Assembly: GCF_900112305.1 (NCBI RefSeq)
Contig: NZ_FOKT01000012.1
Location: forward strand, 1 to 64,000
Reading direction: 5' to 3'
DNA from: Microbulbifer thermotolerans
GTDB lineage: Bacteria > Pseudomonadota > Gammaproteobacteria > Pseudomonadales > Cellvibrionaceae
Length of the DNA stretch: 64,000 nucleotides
Positions 18,338 to 27,251 of the stretch are shown piece by piece; the first letter of the stretch is position 1, and every line of letters starts with the position of its first letter. The position numbers were made by a program, and so were the translations under genes. The notes beneath the pieces are model-generated. The model was not told where the DNA came from, did no database searches, and saw only the letters and a list, made by a program, of their open reading frames with translations.

Positions 18338-20074
18338 TTACATTTGCTCCATTACCTCGATGCCCAGCAGGTCCAGTCCGGTGGCGATGGTGCGCGCTAC
18401 CAGATTGCACAGCTGCAGGCGGCTCTGTTTCTGTGCTTCACTCACACCTTCTTTCAGTACCGGACAAGCTTCGTAGAAGGCCATATAGGCGCTGGCCAGG
18501 TCGTAGAGGTAGGTGCAGAGCACGTGTGGAAAGGTGTCTTTGGCCACCTGATCCAGCACTTCGCCAAACTGGCACAGTTTGATCGCCAGAGTGCGTTCTT
18601 CGGCGGTCTCCAGATGTATTTCGCCCTTCAGTTCGCTAGGCTCCACACCGGCGCGGCGGAAGATGCTGCGCACGCGGGTGTAGGCGTACTGCAGGTAGGG
18701 AGCCGTGTTGCCCTCGAAGCTGAGCATGGCTTCCCAGCTGAAAACGTAGTCGTTAGTACGGGTCTTGCTCAGATCGGCGTATTTGACTGCGCCTATGCCC
18801 ACCTTGCGGGCAATTTCCGCACGGGTGGCCGGGTCCAGGTCGGGGTTTTTCTCCGCCACCAGGTTTGATGCGCGCTCTACGGCTTCGTCCAGCAGGGCGG
18901 CCAATTTGACAGTGCCGCCGGTGCGGGTTTTGAAGGGTTTGCCATCGTCGCCCATCATGGTGCCGAAGGCACAGTGTTCCAGAGTGACGTTTTCCGGCAG
19001 GAAGGCGGCTTTGCGGGAGGCGGTAAAGGCCTGCTGCAAGTGCAGGGACTGACGTGCGTCAACCACATAGAGGATGCGATCCGCCTGGAGCTTGTTGGCC
19101 CGGTAACGGATTGCGGCCAGGTCGGTGGTAGCGTAAAGGTAGCCGCCGCCTTTTTTCTGGATAATCATCGGGCTGGGGTTGCCCTCTTTGTCAGCCATCT
19201 CCTCCAGGAAAACGACAATCGCCCCCTGGTCTTCGACTGCGATGCCGCGGTCGAGCAGCTCTTTGACCAGTACCGGCAGGTCGTCGTTGTACTGGCTCTC
19301 GCCGTAGACATCGCTGCGCTTTAGAGTAACGTTCAGCTTTTCGTAGATCTCCTCGCTGTGGCTGATGGAGATATCGATAAATTGCTGCCACAGCTTCAGG
19401 CATTCGGGGTCGCCGCCCTGCAGTTTCACCACATATTCGCGCGCGCGGTCGGCAAAGCCTTCCTCGTCGTCGAAGCGCACTTTGGCCTCGCGGTAAAAGG
19501 CTTCCAGGTCGGCCAGGGCCACTTCTGCGTCGCTGTTCTCCAGCTTGTCAGACAGGTGTGCCAGCAGCATCCCGAACTGGGTTCCCCAGTCGCCCATATG
19601 ATTCTGACGAATTACCTTGTGGCCTTGGAATTCCAGCAGCCGCGCCAGGGCGTCGCCGATAATGGTGGAGCGCAGGTGGCCGACGTGCATCTCCTTGGCC
19701 AGGTTGGGGTGGGAGTAATCAATTACCACCGTCTGAGGTTCCGCCGCTGGGGCGATATTCAGGCGCGGGTCTTTTTCCGCTGCAGCCAGCTGCTCCGCCA
19801 GCCACGCTTGGCTCAAATGAATATTGAGAAAACCGGGGCCGGCGATCTCGACCTTTTCGATCATCTCACCTTTGTCCAGGTGCTCGAGGATTTTGCCCGC
19901 CAGCTCTCGCGGATTGGTGCCCATACGCTTGGCTGCGGCCATGGCGCCGTTCGCCTGGTAGTCGCCGAAACCCGCCTTTTTTGCAGGGGCCACTACGGGG
20001 CCACAGTCTTCGGGGATACCGGCGGAGATCATAGCGGCCTGGAACTTGTCGGAGAGAAGTTGGCGAATATTCAT
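18338..20074 (-). CDS. argS: Arginyl-tRNA synthetase
   Basis: Charges tRNA-Arg, a class I synthetase in the cytoplasm; 578 residues, the same size as E. coli ArgS. The N-terminal Add-1 domain (1-~115) precedes the HIGH-type motif [15 protein letters not shown]. The Rossmann fold, the degenerate KMSKS region typical of ArgS, and the C-terminal DALR anticodon-binding domain ([15 protein letters not shown] onward to ALDLLG.EVM-type end) follow. Essential single-copy gene. It diverges from sbcB over 139 bp. Confidence 0.97.
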   Translation of the reverse strand: MNIRQLLSDKFQAAMISAGIPEDCGPVVAPAKKAGFGDYQANGAMAAAKRMGTNPRELAGKILEHLDKGEMIEKVEIAGPGFLNIHLSQAWLAEQLAAAEKDPRLNIAPAAEPQTVVIDYSHPNLAKEMHVGHLRSTIIGDALARLLEFQGHKVIRQNHMGDWGTQFGMLLAHLSDKLENSDAEVALADLEAFYREAKVRFDDEEGFADRAREYVVKLQGGDPECLKLWQQFIDISISHSEEIYEKLNVTLKRSDVYGESQYNDDLPVLVKELLDRGIAVEDQGAIVVFLEEMADKEGNPSPMIIQKKGGGYLYATTDLAAIRYRANKLQADRILYVVDARQSLHLQQAFTASRKAAFLPENVTLEHCAFGTMMGDDGKPFKTRTGGTVKLAALLDEAVERASNLVAEKNPDLDPATRAEIARKVGIGAVKYADLSKTRTNDYVFSWEAMLSFEGNTAPYLQYAYTRVRSIFRRAGVEPSELKGEIHLETAEERTLAIKLCQFGEVLDQVAKDTFPHVLCTYLYDLASAYMAFYEACPVLKEGVSEAQKQSRLQLCNLVARTIATGLDLLGIEVMEQM

Positions 20075-20213
20075 AGATAGGAGCTGCTGCTGTAATTCGT
20101 GGAATCGCGGGATTTTAATGGAGGGCGGCGGCTTTGCAACCGGCCGGGGGGCGTGCTCCTCCGGTACTCTTTCCCCACACCGATGCTATGATGCGGCACA
20201 AACAGGGGGGAAT

Positions 20214-21641
20214 GTGAGTAATAACACACTTTACTGGCACGATTACGAAACTTGGGGTACGGATCCCGGTGCGGATAAGCCCGCCCAATTCGCCGGTATT
20301 CGTACCGACGAGGACCTGAATATTGTCGGCGACCCGCTGATGCTCTATTGCCGCCCGTCCAGCGATTGCCTGCCGCAACCGATGGCCAGCCTTGTCACCG
20401 GCATCAGTCCGCAGAAGGCGCTGGCTGAAGGGGTCCCGGAAATTGAATTTATCCAGCGTATCCTCGCCGAATTGGGTGCGCCAGGTACCTGCGGCGTCGG
20501 CTACAACAGCCTGCGCTTCGACGACGAGGTGACCCGCCACACCCTCTACCGCAATCTTCTCGATCCCTATGAGCGGGAGTGGCGCTCCGGCAACAGCCGC
20601 TGGGATATTATCGATATGGTGCGCCTGACCTATGCCCTGCGCCCCGAAGGTATTGAGTGGCCGCAGCGGGAGCCGGGTGTGCCGTCGTTCCGTTTGGAGG
20701 AGCTGACCGCTGCCAACGGTATTGCCCACGAGGGGGCCCACGACGCCCTGTCCGATGTGCGTGCCACCATCGAAATGGCGAAGTTGGTGCGGGCCAAACA
20801 GCCGAAGCTCTATGACTATGTATACCGGCTACGGCGCAAGCAGGAGGCGGCGAAACTGATCGACCTTCGCAGCCGCAAGCCGCTGCTGCATATCTCCGGC
20901 AGGGTGCCCGCATCTCAGGGCCACCTGACTTACATAGTCCCTCTGGCGATGCACCCGGTAAACCGCAACGCGGTCATTGTCGCCAACCTGGCTATGGACC
21001 CCGAGCCGTTGTTTAGTCTGGATGCAGAGGCATTGCGCGAACGCCTCTATACCCCCCGCGACCAGCTGGGAGAGGGCGAGCTGCCGGTGGGACTGAAGCT
21101 AGTGCATCTGAATAAGTGCCCGGTACTGGCACCGGCCAATATGCTCGGCGATGGGCGTGCGGGGGAACTCGGTATCGACAAGGCCGCCAGCGAGGCCAAC
21201 TGGCAGCGACTGCGGACGGCAGATCTCACGGACAAATTACACCGGGTTTTCCTGGATGGCGAATTTCCACCGCGCGACGTAGAAGCCCGGCTCTACGACG
21301 GTTTCTTCAGCGACGCCGACCGGGATCTCTGCCGCGAGCTGCACCGGGGCCTTGCCGAGCGCGGCCCCCAAGCTTTGGCGGCAGAGGTGCCATTTGCTGA
21401 TCAGCGTCTACCGGAATTACTGTTCCGCCTGCGAGCGCGCAACTTTCCCGAGACACTGTCTGCGGAGGAGCAAAGCCGCTGGCAGGAGTGGCGTTACCGC
21501 CGCCTTACCGACCCCGCCGCGGGAGCCAGTATCACTCTGGAATCCTATTTCGAACAGATTGCCGAACTGCGCGAGCAGTTTCCCGACAAGGTAGCGCTGT
21601 TGGACCAACTGGAGGCCTGGGGCGACAGTCTGCTGGCATAA
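20214..21641 (+). CDS. sbcB: Exodeoxyribonuclease I SbcB
   Basis: A 3'-5' single-strand DNA exonuclease acting in recombination and mismatch repair. From the GTG at 20214 (preceded by AGGGGGGAAT) the protein has 475 residues, exactly the length of E. coli ExoI. The DEDDh catalytic motifs are visible: the first D and E in WHDYETWGTDP, VGYNSLRFDDEV in the middle, and HDALSDVRATIEMAKL at the end of the exonuclease domain (about 175-190). An SH3-like and a helical C-terminal domain follow. The frame is open further upstream, but those residues are unlike the family. Confidence 0.95.
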   Translation: MSNNTLYWHDYETWGTDPGADKPAQFAGIRTDEDLNIVGDPLMLYCRPSSDCLPQPMASLVTGISPQKALAEGVPEIEFIQRILAELGAPGTCGVGYNSLRFDDEVTRHTLYRNLLDPYEREWRSGNSRWDIIDMVRLTYALRPEGIEWPQREPGVPSFRLEELTAANGIAHEGAHDALSDVRATIEMAKLVRAKQPKLYDYVYRLRRKQEAAKLIDLRSRKPLLHISGRVPASQGHLTYIVPLAMHPVNRNAVIVANLAMDPEPLFSLDAEALRERLYTPRDQLGEGELPVGLKLVHLNKCPVLAPANMLGDGRAGELGIDKAASEANWQRLRTADLTDKLHRVFLDGEFPPRDVEARLYDGFFSDADRDLCRELHRGLAERGPQALAAEVPFADQRLPELLFRLRARNFPETLSAEEQSRWQEWRYRRLTDPAAGASITLESYFEQIAELREQFPDKVALLDQLEAWGDSLLA

Positions 21642-21718
21642 GTGAAGTGGGGCGTTACCGGTTTAGTGGAGGCTGCGGGATGTGTTCGCGTCTTTTGAAA
21701 CCGTAACTCCGGTGCCGG

Positions 21719-21768
21719 GCGCCCCAAAATCAGTGACAGCGCTTATGTGAATTCATCAGTGGTTCCCC
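21719..21768 (-). repeat. Solo repeat end, GCGCCCC subtype
   Basis: GCGCCCCAAAATCAGTGAC and the closing GTGAATTCATCAGTGGTTCC match the right end of the copy at 25.9-26.1 kb. It abuts the next, complete copy, so the two may have inserted into or next to one another. Confidence 0.65.
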
Positions 21769-21769
21769 A

Positions 21770-21966
21770 GGGAACCTCTGAATAATTCGTGTGAACACAA
21801 TGGTAGGTTCCGGGGCGCTCAGGTAATAGGACGGATATTTCGAAAACGCACGAGTACTTCCCTGTAGCTCCGACGGGTACCTCCCTGTATCCGACGGTTT
21901 CGAAATATCCGTCCTATCACCTGAGCTTCATATCCGCCCCAAATGAATTAATCAGAGGTTCCCTAG
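21770..21966 (+). repeat. Full-length dispersed palindromic repeat
   Basis: About 197 bp. The outer ends GGGAACCTCTGAATAATTC and AATTAATCAGAGGTTCCCT are inverted repeats. Inside them GCTCAGGTAATAGGACGGAT and its complement at 21922-21941 form a second inverted pair that ends in TTTCGAAA boxes. The loop carries a tandem pair, GTACTTCCCTGTAGCTCCGA and GTACCTCCCTGTATCCGA. There is no open frame of note. The whole element could fold into one long hairpin. Confidence 0.9.
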
Positions 21967-22039
21967 GCGCTTTACCTGGGGGCGAGTAAAATGCCTGCGC
22001 TAAAAACTCGCGCCCCAGGGCGCAACCAACGGAGTAACA

Positions 22040-23062
22040 ATGGACTTTATCGGAGCCAATATCCTATCCGTCAGCCAGTTTGAACGCGGCGATATTGACC
22101 GTGTCTTCCAGGTAGCAGACAAAATGACCCCTTATGCGCGCCGGGAAAGGGTCACCCGGGTACTGGAGGGGGCTATTCTTGGCAATATGTTTCTGGAGCC
22201 GAGTACCCGGACCCGTCTCAGTTTCGGTGCGGCCTTCAACTTGCTCGGCGGCACTGTGCGCGAAACCGTGGGCATCAAGGCCAGCGCCATGGCCAAGGGA
22301 GAATCCCTCTACGATACGGCGCGGGTACTGTCCGGCTACAGTGACGTTATCTGTATGCGCCACCCGCAGGAGGGTTCGGTGGCGGAATTCGCCGCCGCCA
22401 GCCGCGTGCCCGTAATTAATGGCGGTGACGGTGCCAATGAGCATCCCACTCAGGCGCTGCTGGATCTCTACACCATCCGCAAGGAATTGGAGGCCAACGG
22501 CCGCTCCCTTGATGCCTTCCGCATCGCCATGATCGGCGACCTCAAGTACGGGCGCACGGTGCATTCTCTGTGCAAGCTGCTTTGCCTGTTCAGTAATGTG
22601 CAGATCATACTGGTGTCGCCGCCGGAGCTGGCAATGCCAGAAGCAGTGGTGGAAAAGCTGCGCAGTGCGGGCCACCAGGTGAAGATTTCCGATCAGCTGG
22701 AAAGCGCGATATCTCAGGTAGATATTGTCTACTCCACCCGCATACAGGAAGAGCGCTTCGCCTCCCAGGAAGAGGCCAACCTCTACCGCGGTCGCTTCCG
22801 CCTGAACCGGGAAATCTTTACCCGCTACGCGCAGCCGAACACCGTAATTATGCATCCGCTGCCGAGAGATTCCCGCGCGGAGGCCAATGAACTGGACACC
22901 GATCTCAACGAGCATCCCAGCCTCGCTATCTTCCGCCAGACGGACAACGGCCTGCTGGTGCGTATGGCGCTCTTCGCCCTGCTGCTGGGGGTGGAGGGCA
23001 AGGTCGATCACTACGCTCGCGAAGTGCGCTGGCACAGTCGCCGCAACCCGGAGAGCCTCTGA
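22040..23062 (+). CDS. pyrB: Aspartate carbamoyltransferase catalytic chain
   Basis: Condenses carbamoyl phosphate and aspartate in the second step of pyrimidine synthesis. 340 residues, slightly longer than E. coli PyrB (311). The carbamoyl-phosphate site EPSTRTRLSF (about 54-63), the loop lysine/serine AMAKGESLYDT, MRHPQEGS, the EHPTQALLDLYTI motif (about 138-150) and the aspartate-domain MHPLPRDSRAEAN are all present. No pyrI regulatory gene follows, and pyrC is not adjacent. The gene lies between two full copies of the dispersed repeat. Confidence 0.95.
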   Translation: MDFIGANILSVSQFERGDIDRVFQVADKMTPYARRERVTRVLEGAILGNMFLEPSTRTRLSFGAAFNLLGGTVRETVGIKASAMAKGESLYDTARVLSGYSDVICMRHPQEGSVAEFAAASRVPVINGGDGANEHPTQALLDLYTIRKELEANGRSLDAFRIAMIGDLKYGRTVHSLCKLLCLFSNVQIILVSPPELAMPEAVVEKLRSAGHQVKISDQLESAISQVDIVYSTRIQEERFASQEEANLYRGRFRLNREIFTRYAQPNTVIMHPLPRDSRAEANELDTDLNEHPSLAIFRQTDNGLLVRMALFALLLGVEGKVDHYAREVRWHSRRNPESL

Positions 23063-23068
23063 GCACCA

Positions 23069-23277
23069 GGGAACCTCTGATTATGAACACAATGGTAGGT
23101 TCCGGGGCGCTCAGGCAATAGGGCGGATATTTCGAAAACGCACGAGTACTTCCCTGTAGCTCCGCCGGATACCTTCTTGTATCCGACGGTTTCGAAATAT
23201 CCGTCCTATCACCTGAGCTTCACATCCGCCCCGGAAGAACCTCTGCCGCCAGGAAATGAATTAATCATAGGTTCCCT
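23069..23277 (+). repeat. Full-length dispersed repeat with long right arm
   Basis: Starts GGGAACCTCTGATTATGAAC six bases after the pyrB stop region and ends AATTAATCATAGGTTCCCT. The core is nearly identical to the 21.8-kb copy. The right arm contains an extra GGAAGAACCTCTGCCGCCAG stretch that is absent from the 21.8-kb copy but shared with those at 25.9, 29.7 and 60.8 kb, so two subtypes exist. Confidence 0.9.
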
Positions 23278-23422
23278 AGGTTCGGGTGAGTGCTCCCTGT
23301 CAGCTCGCGCGGGCTGGCTAGCCGCGCCTGCGCTCCCCCGGCGGGGTGGCGTATGTGAAACCGGTTGCGGGGTTTTCTGTTACGCTGTAGCTGTTGCCAC
23401 TCTCGTATCCGGGAGGGATGCC

Positions 23423-24847
23423 ATGTCGAAATGGATTTCGAAATTGAGTCTCAGTGTCGCCGTGCTGCTGCTTGTGGCTTTTATCGCCGCTGGCGCCGGC
23501 GGCCAGCAGCAAGTCCGCCCCCATATTGCTCTGCTTTCCATTGAAGGGCCAATAGGTCCCGCCACTACCGACTATCTGGTGCGGGCAACGGAGGAAGCGG
23601 CAGAAGCGGGTGCACAATTGATCGTGATCCAGATGGACACGCCCGGTGGCCTGGACGCCGCCAGCCGCGACATTATTCAGCATATTCTCGCTTCCCCGGT
23701 GCCTGTCGCCACCTATGTGCATCCGGCAGGTGCCCGGGCTGCCAGCGCCGGCACCTATATTCTCTATGCCAGTCAAATCGCTGCCATGACACCGGCCACC
23801 ACCCTGGGCGCCGCCACTCCAGTGCAGATGGGCGGTATGCCCGGGCAGCCCGCTCCCGGCGAGCAGCCCGGCGACCAGTCAGCCGGGAAAGAAGACAAGG
23901 AGCGCGAAGAGGGCGCGGCCAGCAACGGGAAAAAGGCGGTACCGGATTCCGGAACCGCCATGCAGCGCAAGATCGTCAATGACTCGGTGGCCTTTATCCG
24001 CGGCCTGGCCAAACGCCACGGGCGCAACGCAGACTGGGCGGAAAAAGCGGTGCGGGACGCCGCGACTCTCACCGCGAGCGAGGCCCTGGAAGAGAATGTC
24101 ATCGATATTGTGGCCAACAATACACAAGACTTGATCAAACAGTCCGCCGGGCGCGAGGTAATTTTGGATGAGGGCTCACTCACCCTGTCTTCGGATCTCG
24201 CCGATCTGCCACTGGAGTCTTACCGGCCGGACTGGCGCAACGAATTGCTGGCGCTGATCACCAATCCGCAGATTGCCTATATTTTGTTGCTGATCGGTAT
24301 CTATGGGTTGATTTTCGAGGGCTATAACCCCGGCGCCCTGGTGCCCGGCATCATCGGCATTATCTGTCTGTTGTTGGCGTTCTATGCATTGCAGGTACTG
24401 CCAATCAACTACGCCGGTCTAGCGCTGATTGTCGTCGGTGTGGCGTTGATTGTCGCGGAGGTCTTTGTGCCCAGCTTCGGCGCACTGGGCATAGGCGGCA
24501 TTATCGCGCTGGTGATCGGCTCGGTGATGCTGATCGACACCGACGTCCCCGGCATGCAAGTATCGCGCGGATTGATTGGCGCTATCGCCGGCGTCAGTGG
24601 CCTGGCGATGTTGGGCATATTGTTGGCTGTGGGCAAGAGTCTGCGCAAGCCGCGCCCGGCCATGGATCAGGCGCTGGTGGGAAGCGCCGCGGTGGTCAGC
24701 AATATCGAGGACGGCGACGTACTGGTGCACCTCAACGGCGAAATCTGGCGGGCTAGTTGCGCGCAGCCTTTGCGGCAGGGGCAGCGGGTGCGGGTTGTGG
24801 CGCAAAAGGGGCTATTGCTGCAGGTCGAACCCGAAGAAAGCGGCTGA
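23423..24847 (+). CDS. nfeD: NfeD-type membrane serine protease (ClpP class)
   Basis: A membrane-bound protease of the NfeD/STOPP family, usually paired with a slipin and thought to cleave that partner or other membrane proteins. From the ATG at 23423 (preceded by GGGAGGGATGCC) it has 474 residues: a signal peptide (1-~27), a ClpP-like domain with the catalytic-serine loop GARAASAGTYI (about 115-125) and MDTPGGLDAAS, a low-complexity linker (about 137-170), a helix-rich membrane part (about 280-400, GLIFEGYNPGALVPG), and a small NfeD OB-fold at the end. An earlier in-frame start would add residues read out of repeat DNA. The slipin gene follows after one intervening repeat. Confidence 0.92.
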   Translation: MSKWISKLSLSVAVLLLVAFIAAGAGGQQQVRPHIALLSIEGPIGPATTDYLVRATEEAAEAGAQLIVIQMDTPGGLDAASRDIIQHILASPVPVATYVHPAGARAASAGTYILYASQIAAMTPATTLGAATPVQMGGMPGQPAPGEQPGDQSAGKEDKEREEGAASNGKKAVPDSGTAMQRKIVNDSVAFIRGLAKRHGRNADWAEKAVRDAATLTASEALEENVIDIVANNTQDLIKQSAGREVILDEGSLTLSSDLADLPLESYRPDWRNELLALITNPQIAYILLLIGIYGLIFEGYNPGALVPGIIGIICLLLAFYALQVLPINYAGLALIVVGVALIVAEVFVPSFGALGIGGIIALVIGSVMLIDTDVPGMQVSRGLIGAIAGVSGLAMLGILLAVGKSLRKPRPAMDQALVGSAAVVSNIEDGDVLVHLNGEIWRASCAQPLRQGQRVRVVAQKGLLLQVEPEESG

Positions 24848-24856
24848 GGGGGCCAC

Positions 24857-24892
24857 TGGAACCTCGACAGTGAATGGATCGGAGGTTCTCTA
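24857..24892. repeat. Repeat-end fragments after nfeD
   Basis: GGAACCTC followed 20 bp later by GGAGGTTCTC: two inverted ends with almost nothing between, directly next to the full copy starting at 24893. Probably a remnant of an older insertion with its interior lost. Confidence 0.4.
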
Positions 24893-25089
24893 AAGGAGCC
24901 TCTGATTAATTCATTTGGGGCGGATATGAAGCTCAGGTGATAGGACGGATATTTCGAAACCGTCGGATACAGGGAGGTATCCGTCGGAGCTACAGGGAAG
25001 TACTCGTGCGTTTTTGAAATATCCGTCCTATTACCTGAGCGCCCCGGAACCTACCATTGTGTCCACACGAATTATTCAGAGGTTCCCTA
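24893..25089 (-). repeat. Full-length dispersed repeat between nfeD and slipin
   Basis: The same element as at 21.8 kb but inverted, about 197 bp, from AAGGAGCCTCTGATTAATTC to CAGAGGTTCCCTA. The two cores differ by only a handful of bases, so this copy is recent. It occupies nearly the whole space between two genes that normally sit in one operon. Confidence 0.9.
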
Positions 25090-25110
25090 AAGCAAGGAAG
25101 GAGAAAAAGG

Positions 25111-25869
25111 ATGTTCAGTTATTTTTTGGGGCTGTTGATTGCAGCGGTAGTGCTGCTGGTGATGTATGCCGTGCGTATCATGCGCGAATACGAGCGGGCG
25201 GTGGTGTTTTTTCTCGGGCGCTTTCAGGCGGTCAAAGGGCCGGGGCTGATCATCATTATCCCGGTTATCCAAACAATGGAGCGAGTGGATCTGCGGGTAG
25301 TGGTGATGGATGTACCCACTCAGGATGTCATCAGCCGCGACAATGTCTCGGTCAAGGTCAATGCGGTGGTTTACTACCGGGTGGTCGATCCGGAGAGGGC
25401 GATTATTAATGTGGAGAATTTCCACGAAGCGGTGAGCCAATTGTCACAGACCACTCTGCGTTCGGTGCTGGGCAAACACGAGTTGGACGAAATGCTTTCC
25501 GAGCGGGACAAGCTTAACGTGGATATTCAGAAGATCCTCGATGAGCAGACCGATATTTGGGGAGTGAAGGTCACTAACGTGGAGATCAAGCACATTGATT
25601 TGGACGAGAGTATGATCCGAGCCATCGCCCGACAGGCGGAAGCGGAGCGTATGCGTCGATCCAAAGTGATCCACGCGGAAGGTGAGTATCAGGCCGCGCA
25701 GAAACTCACCTTGGCTGCGGAGCAGCTGGCAAAAAGTCCCAATGCAATCACTCTGCGCTACATGCAGACACTGATTGATATTGCCGGAGAGCAGAACTCT
25801 ACTATCGTCTTCCCCCTACCACTGGATCTGGTGCAACCGCTGGTGAAACTGGCAGAGAAAAATTCCTGA
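25111..25869 (+). CDS. Slipin (stomatin-like SPFH/band 7 protein)
   Basis: A membrane scaffold protein of the slipin group, partner of the NfeD protease. From the ATG at 25111 (with AAGGAAGGAG 10-20 bases upstream) it has 252 residues: one N-terminal membrane helix (about 4-22) and a band 7 domain (about 25-190) with characteristic stretches [49 protein letters not shown] and [17 protein letters not shown], ending in the short coiled/helical tail. The in-frame start at 25057 falls in repeat DNA and is rejected. Co-transcription with nfeD is expected but must cross the repeat. Confidence 0.92.
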   Translation: MFSYFLGLLIAAVVLLVMYAVRIMREYERAVVFFLGRFQAVKGPGLIIIIPVIQTMERVDLRVVVMDVPTQDVISRDNVSVKVNAVVYYRVVDPERAIINVENFHEAVSQLSQTTLRSVLGKHELDEMLSERDKLNVDIQKILDEQTDIWGVKVTNVEIKHIDLDESMIRAIARQAEAERMRRSKVIHAEGEYQAAQKLTLAAEQLAKSPNAITLRYMQTLIDIAGEQNSTIVFPLPLDLVQPLVKLAEKNS

Positions 25870-25923
25870 CAGCGGCAGCGCTGCTCTGGGATTTAGCACC
25901 ATCAAATCCGCTGGAGAATCCCT

Positions 25924-26140
25924 AAGGAGCCTCTGATTAATTCATTTCCTGGTGGCAGAGGCTCTTCGCGGGCGGATGTGAAGCTCAGGTGATAGGACGG
26001 ATATTTCGAAACCGTCGGATACAGGGATGTATCCGTCGGAGCTACAGGGAAGTACTCGTGCGTTTTCGAAATTTCCGCCCTATTGCCTGAGCGCCCCAAA
26101 ACCAGCTACAGCACGCACATGAATTCATCAGGGTTCTCTG
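25924..26140 (-). repeat. Full-length dispersed repeat, long-arm/GCGCCCC hybrid
   Basis: The left arm (GGAGCCTCTGATTAATTC then CCTGGTGGCAGAGGC) is the long subtype. The core matches the 24.9-kb copy. The right end is the GCGCCCCAAAACCAGC type, closing in GAATTCATCAGGGTTCTC, also seen as a solo end at 21719. It lies between the slipin gene and the convergent bestrophin gene. Confidence 0.85.
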
Positions 26141-26142
26141 GG

Positions 26143-27057
26143 TCAATTCAGGCGATAGTTGTGACTCGCCACGGGGGGAGGCAGGGGGTGTTCTCCAAGG
26201 GTTTGCAGGCATTCTCTTTCCAGAGTACGGGTCAGCGCATTCAAGGCAAGGCCGTTGTCGTTAATGGCAAAGGGTTGCTCCAGATCGCAGCTGAGCTCGT
26301 CCAGACCAAAAAACGCGTAGGCCACGATTGCTGTAAGCAGTGGTGTCGCCAGACCGCTGTCGGCCACCAATCCGAACGGGAGTAGAAAACAGTAGATATA
26401 GCAGACCCTGTGTACCAGCAACATGTAAGCAAAGGGTATTGGTGTATTGAAGATGCGTTCACAGCCGGCCTGAACCGCACTTAGCGCCACCAGCCGTTGC
26501 TCGAAATTGCGCGCAGTGACCGAGTCTATGGCACCTTTGCTGACTTCTAGCGCAATTTGCTCGCCAATTAGCTGGAGAATTCGATCAGGGCGATTAACCG
26601 CTTGATCGACTGTTGCGCAGTCAGCCGCGGATAGCCATCGACGGACTTTCGGCATAGGGTCCTGATTGCGCAATTGATCGCGCAGGCAATCGGTAAACGC
26701 CATCAGACACTGGACTATGTGGCGATGGAGTGCGGATTGCCCCCCTCCATAACTGAGACCGAGGCGAAGTAAGCTGCGACCTTCGAAAAGTAACTGCCCC
26801 CAGAGCCTACGCCCTTCCCACCAGCGGTCGTAGCAGGCGTTGTTGCGAAACCCCAGGTACAGAGACAAAGCGATACCAATAAATCCGAACGAAGCCGTGT
26901 TTAGTTGCGGAAACAGGGAAGGAAATTTTAGATGCACCCAGACCACTACCGACGACAGTAACGCTACCAGCAGAATTTGCGGTATCACACGGGGAATGAT
27001 CGAGCCGTGGTAGACAAAGAAAAGTGCCAGGAAACCCGGCTTGCCGCGCACAATCAC
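26143..27057 (-). CDS. Bestrophin-family anion channel protein (YneE/UPF0187)
   Basis: A 304-residue inner-membrane protein of the bacterial bestrophin family. The N-terminal helices include the family signature SLYLGFRNNACYDRWWEGRRLWGQLL (about residues 63-88), followed by amphipathic helices and a C-terminal pair of membrane segments (YIYCFLLPFGL; VAYAFFGLDELSCDLEQPF). The acidic DELSCDLEQPF motif is typical. Bacterial members are pentameric channels, some cation- rather than anion-selective, so selectivity is not claimed here. Its stop codon abuts the repeat copy at 25924-26140. Confidence 0.88.
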   Translation of the reverse strand: MIVRGKPGFLALFFVYHGSIIPRVIPQILLVALLSSVVVWVHLKFPSLFPQLNTASFGFIGIALSLYLGFRNNACYDRWWEGRRLWGQLLFEGRSLLRLGLSYGGGQSALHRHIVQCLMAFTDCLRDQLRNQDPMPKVRRWLSAADCATVDQAVNRPDRILQLIGEQIALEVSKGAIDSVTARNFEQRLVALSAVQAGCERIFNTPIPFAYMLLVHRVCYIYCFLLPFGLVADSGLATPLLTAIVAYAFFGLDELSCDLEQPFAINDNGLALNALTRTLERECLQTLGEHPLPPPVASHNYRLN

Positions 27058-27159
27058 AGATGACCTCGAGCAGTGAATTACGTGGAGAGAAGGGGGGCTC
27101 TAAATCCTGTAGCCCTCTACAGAAACGGCCCGGCATTATCGGCCGTCGATGGTGTAGGG

Positions 27160-27251
27160 TATTTATGATTAATTCGTGCGAGCGCGGTAGCTAACTCTGG
27201 GCGTCCAGAAATTAACTACAGCGCTCACATGAATTAATCAGAGGTTCCTTA
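27160..27251. repeat. Short derivative of the dispersed repeat
   Basis: About 92 bp with only outer-arm sequence: TTATGATTAATTCGTGCGAG at one side and CATGAATTAATCAGAGGTTC at the other, both resembling the same (left-type) arm in inverted orientation, and no TTTCGAAA core. It ends at the pgi stop codon. Confidence 0.7.

Larger units (their letters stand above)
21642..22039. other. sbcB-pyrB gap filled by repeat sequence
   Basis: Nearly all of this 400-base gap is a solo repeat end (21719-21768) directly followed by a full-length repeat (21770-21966). Only about 70 bases remain before pyrB for its promoter and ribosome-binding site (GGAG at 22031-22034). Confidence 0.8.
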
